In this document: one piece after another, positions 4,737-5,915 of the stretch
Layout: each line of letters opens with the position of its first letter
Position numbering within the stretch: the first letter of the stretch is position 1
Assembly (NCBI GenBank): GCA_022712735.1
Contig: JAFLKA010000125.1
Location: 1-5,915 of the forward strand
Direction: 5' to 3'
Length of the DNA: 5,915 nt
Origin: Marinosulfonomonas sp.
GTDB lineage: Bacteria; Pseudomonadota; Alphaproteobacteria; Rhodobacterales; Rhodobacteraceae
Program-made: the position numbers and the translations under genes
Notes under the pieces: model-generated
Databases searched by the model: none
The model's input: the letters and a program-made list of their open reading frames with translations, nothing else
Told to the model about the DNA's origin: nothing

Positions 4737-5915
4737 TCAACCCGCTTCAGCCAATAGCGCCGCATTCCCGCCAGACGCCGTGGTGTCAACGCAAGTGTGG
4801 CGTTCCAACTGGCAATCCGCCTTGCAAGGCATAGCCGTGATCAGCGGCAGGATACCCCCGCCCCGTGCGGCCAGCGCCTGCACATAGGGGCGGGCCTGAT
4901 CCCCCCAGTAGATCGCGCCGGAAAATTCGGTCAGGGTGGTAAGTGCTGCCGCCTCAATTCCGTTGGCAAGTACTGGAATGCCGCCCAGATCGCGCACGGC
5001 CTTGGCTTGCTTTCCGGCGGCTGCGACGGTTGGGCCAAGGCACAATACGGGCAATCGCGCGTGGTGTGTCAACCGGTTGGATTCCCCTGTGGGGCCGGGC
5101 AGATCGGTGGCTGATAGCTCGCTTGGGGCGGCGGCATTTGCAATGTCGCGCTGCACATCGTCAGTTAAACGCAGCGCATCTGCGCCAGTGACTTGCGGCT
5201 GTTCATGGGTTAGAAACCGTGTCAGGTATTCCGCCCCGCCAGCCTTTGGGCCCGTGCCAGATAACCCTTCCCCACCAAAAGGTTGCGAGCCGACCACCGC
5301 GCCGATCTGGTTGCGGTTAACGTAAATATTGCCCGCCTTCAGGCGTTCGACCACATGCTGCACGCGGTCATCAATGCGGGTGTGCAGACCAAAGGTCAGC
5401 CCGTATCCCGTGGCGTTGATATCATCAATCACGCGGTCCAGATCGCCCGCCTTGAAAGTGGCGACATGCAACACCGGCCCAAAGATTTCGCGCTGCATTT
5501 CGCCAATTCCGTTCACACGGATCAGGGTTGGCGGGATGTAGTGGCCCGCGTTAGGGCAGGGCAGTTGTTTGACCACATTGGCTGCCGCGATATAGGTATC
5601 GATGTCGGTGCGGGCGGCGGCGTCAATCACCGGTCCGATGTCGCAGGATAAATCCCACGGGCTGCCGATGGACAGCTCCTCCATCGCGCCCTTTAGCATT
5701 TTGGTGAACCCTTCTGCGATGTCCTCTTGCACATATAAACAGCGCAGGGCCGAGCAGCGTTGGCCCGCCGACTGGAACGCGCTTTGCACCACATCGCGCA
5801 CGGCTTGTTCGGGAAGCGCCGTGCTGTCGACGATCATCGCGTTCAGCCCGCCGGTTTCGGCAATCAACGGCGCGCCGGGGTGCAGACTTTCGGCCATCGC
5901 GTGGCGGATTTTCAG
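4737..5915 (-). CDS. putA: Bifunctional proline dehydrogenase / glutamate-semialdehyde dehydrogenase PutA, 3' part
   Basis: The last 392 residues of PutA; the gene continues beyond base 5915, so the proline dehydrogenase domain is not in view. The visible half belongs to the NAD-dependent aldehyde dehydrogenase that oxidises glutamate semialdehyde to glutamate, the second step of proline catabolism. Landmarks are LIAETGGLNAM with the catalytic-region Glu (codon 5858-5856), SAGQRCSALR with the nucleophile Cys (codon 5756-5754), REIFGPVLHV, and the long signature NIYVNRNQIGAVVGSQPFGG followed by GLSGTGPKAGG, which is characteristic of PutA rather than other aldehyde dehydrogenases. After a linker rich in Ala, Ser and Pro, a C-terminal domain of about 120 residues ends in VDTTASGGNAALLAEAG. 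This resembles the end of E. coli PutA (VNTAAAGGNASL, from memory) and marks the long, C-terminal-domain-bearing type. Whether it also has the N-terminal DNA-binding domain of enterobacterial PutA cannot be seen. The in-frame ATG at 5897 is internal, not the start. Confidence 0.95.
   Translation of the reverse strand: MKIRHAMAESLHPGAPLIAETGGLNAMIVDSTALPEQAVRDVVQSAFQSAGQRCSALRCLYVQEDIAEGFTKMLKGAMEELSIGSPWDLSCDIGPVIDAAARTDIDTYIAAANVVKQLPCPNAGHYIPPTLIRVNGIGEMQREIFGPVLHVATFKAGDLDRVIDDINATGYGLTFGLHTRIDDRVQHVVERLKAGNIYVNRNQIGAVVGSQPFGGEGLSGTGPKAGGAEYLTRFLTHEQPQVTGADALRLTDDVQRDIANAAAPSELSATDLPGPTGESNRLTHHARLPVLCLGPTVAAAGKQAKAVRDLGGIPVLANGIEAAALTTLTEFSGAIYWGDQARPYVQALAARGGGILPLITAMPCKADCQLERHTCVDTTASGGNAALLAEAG

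Noticed and set aside
4201..4740. Long minus-strand open frame of 179 codons over the DUF3047-like gene
   Set aside because: It lies antisense to a gene with a signal peptide and family motifs, has a low-complexity composition, and runs through all the hairpins downstream. It has no recognisable domain.
4737..5897. putA fragment read as a complete stand-alone aldehyde dehydrogenase starting at ATG 5897
   Set aside because: The frame stays open to the window edge, the protein would lack the NAD-binding half, and the PutA signatures continue. It is the 3' part of a longer gene.
1..5915. CRISPR array, tRNA or rRNA gene, insertion sequence, attachment site or defence island
   Set aside because: Looked for on both strands. 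There are no regularly spaced repeats, no tRNA-like cloverleaf, no transposase or integrase, and no composition break seen by eye. Coding density is normal throughout.

Overview
The window reads as ordinary chromosome from an alphaproteobacterium, most likely a Rhodobacterales (Roseobacter-like) species. This is inferred from the moderately high GC, the gene set, and protein details that match my memory of that order: the N-terminus of the rhomboid, the GFA-family protein, the inositol monophosphatase relative and a long PutA with a conserved C-terminal tail. No search was run. I see no mobile element, CRISPR array, tRNA, rRNA, prophage or toxin-antitoxin module.

Layout, left to right. A MetR-type LysR regulator (13-918, +) opens the window, with its upstream region cut off. 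After a 72-base gap with a good sigma-70-like promoter comes an inositol monophosphatase family gene, suhB-like (991-1779, +). It converges on a three-gene minus-strand cluster and shares the four bases CTAG with its last gene, so the two stop codons overlap. In transcription order the cluster is a rhomboid intramembrane protease (3805-3059), a GFA/CENP-V-type zinc protein (3062-2697, ATGA overlap) and an AEC-family membrane transporter (2690-1776, 6-base gap). Divergent from the rhomboid is a gene for an exported DUF3047-like protein of unknown function (3964-4623, +). Its roughly 150-base upstream region holds a candidate promoter and an inverted repeat. It converges on the 3' part of putA (5915-4737, minus, 5' end outside the window). 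The 113 bases between these two stop codons hold three consecutive stem-loops, probably a two-way transcription end.

The genes have unrelated jobs: control of methionine biosynthesis, dephosphorylation of inositol or sugar phosphates, membrane proteolysis, solute transport and proline catabolism. Only the rhomboid-GFA-AEC cluster looks like one transcription unit. There is no strong sign of a new system. The points most worth a second look are the DUF3047-like exported protein with its upstream dyad, the triple hairpin after putA, and the shared stop codons without an intervening terminator.
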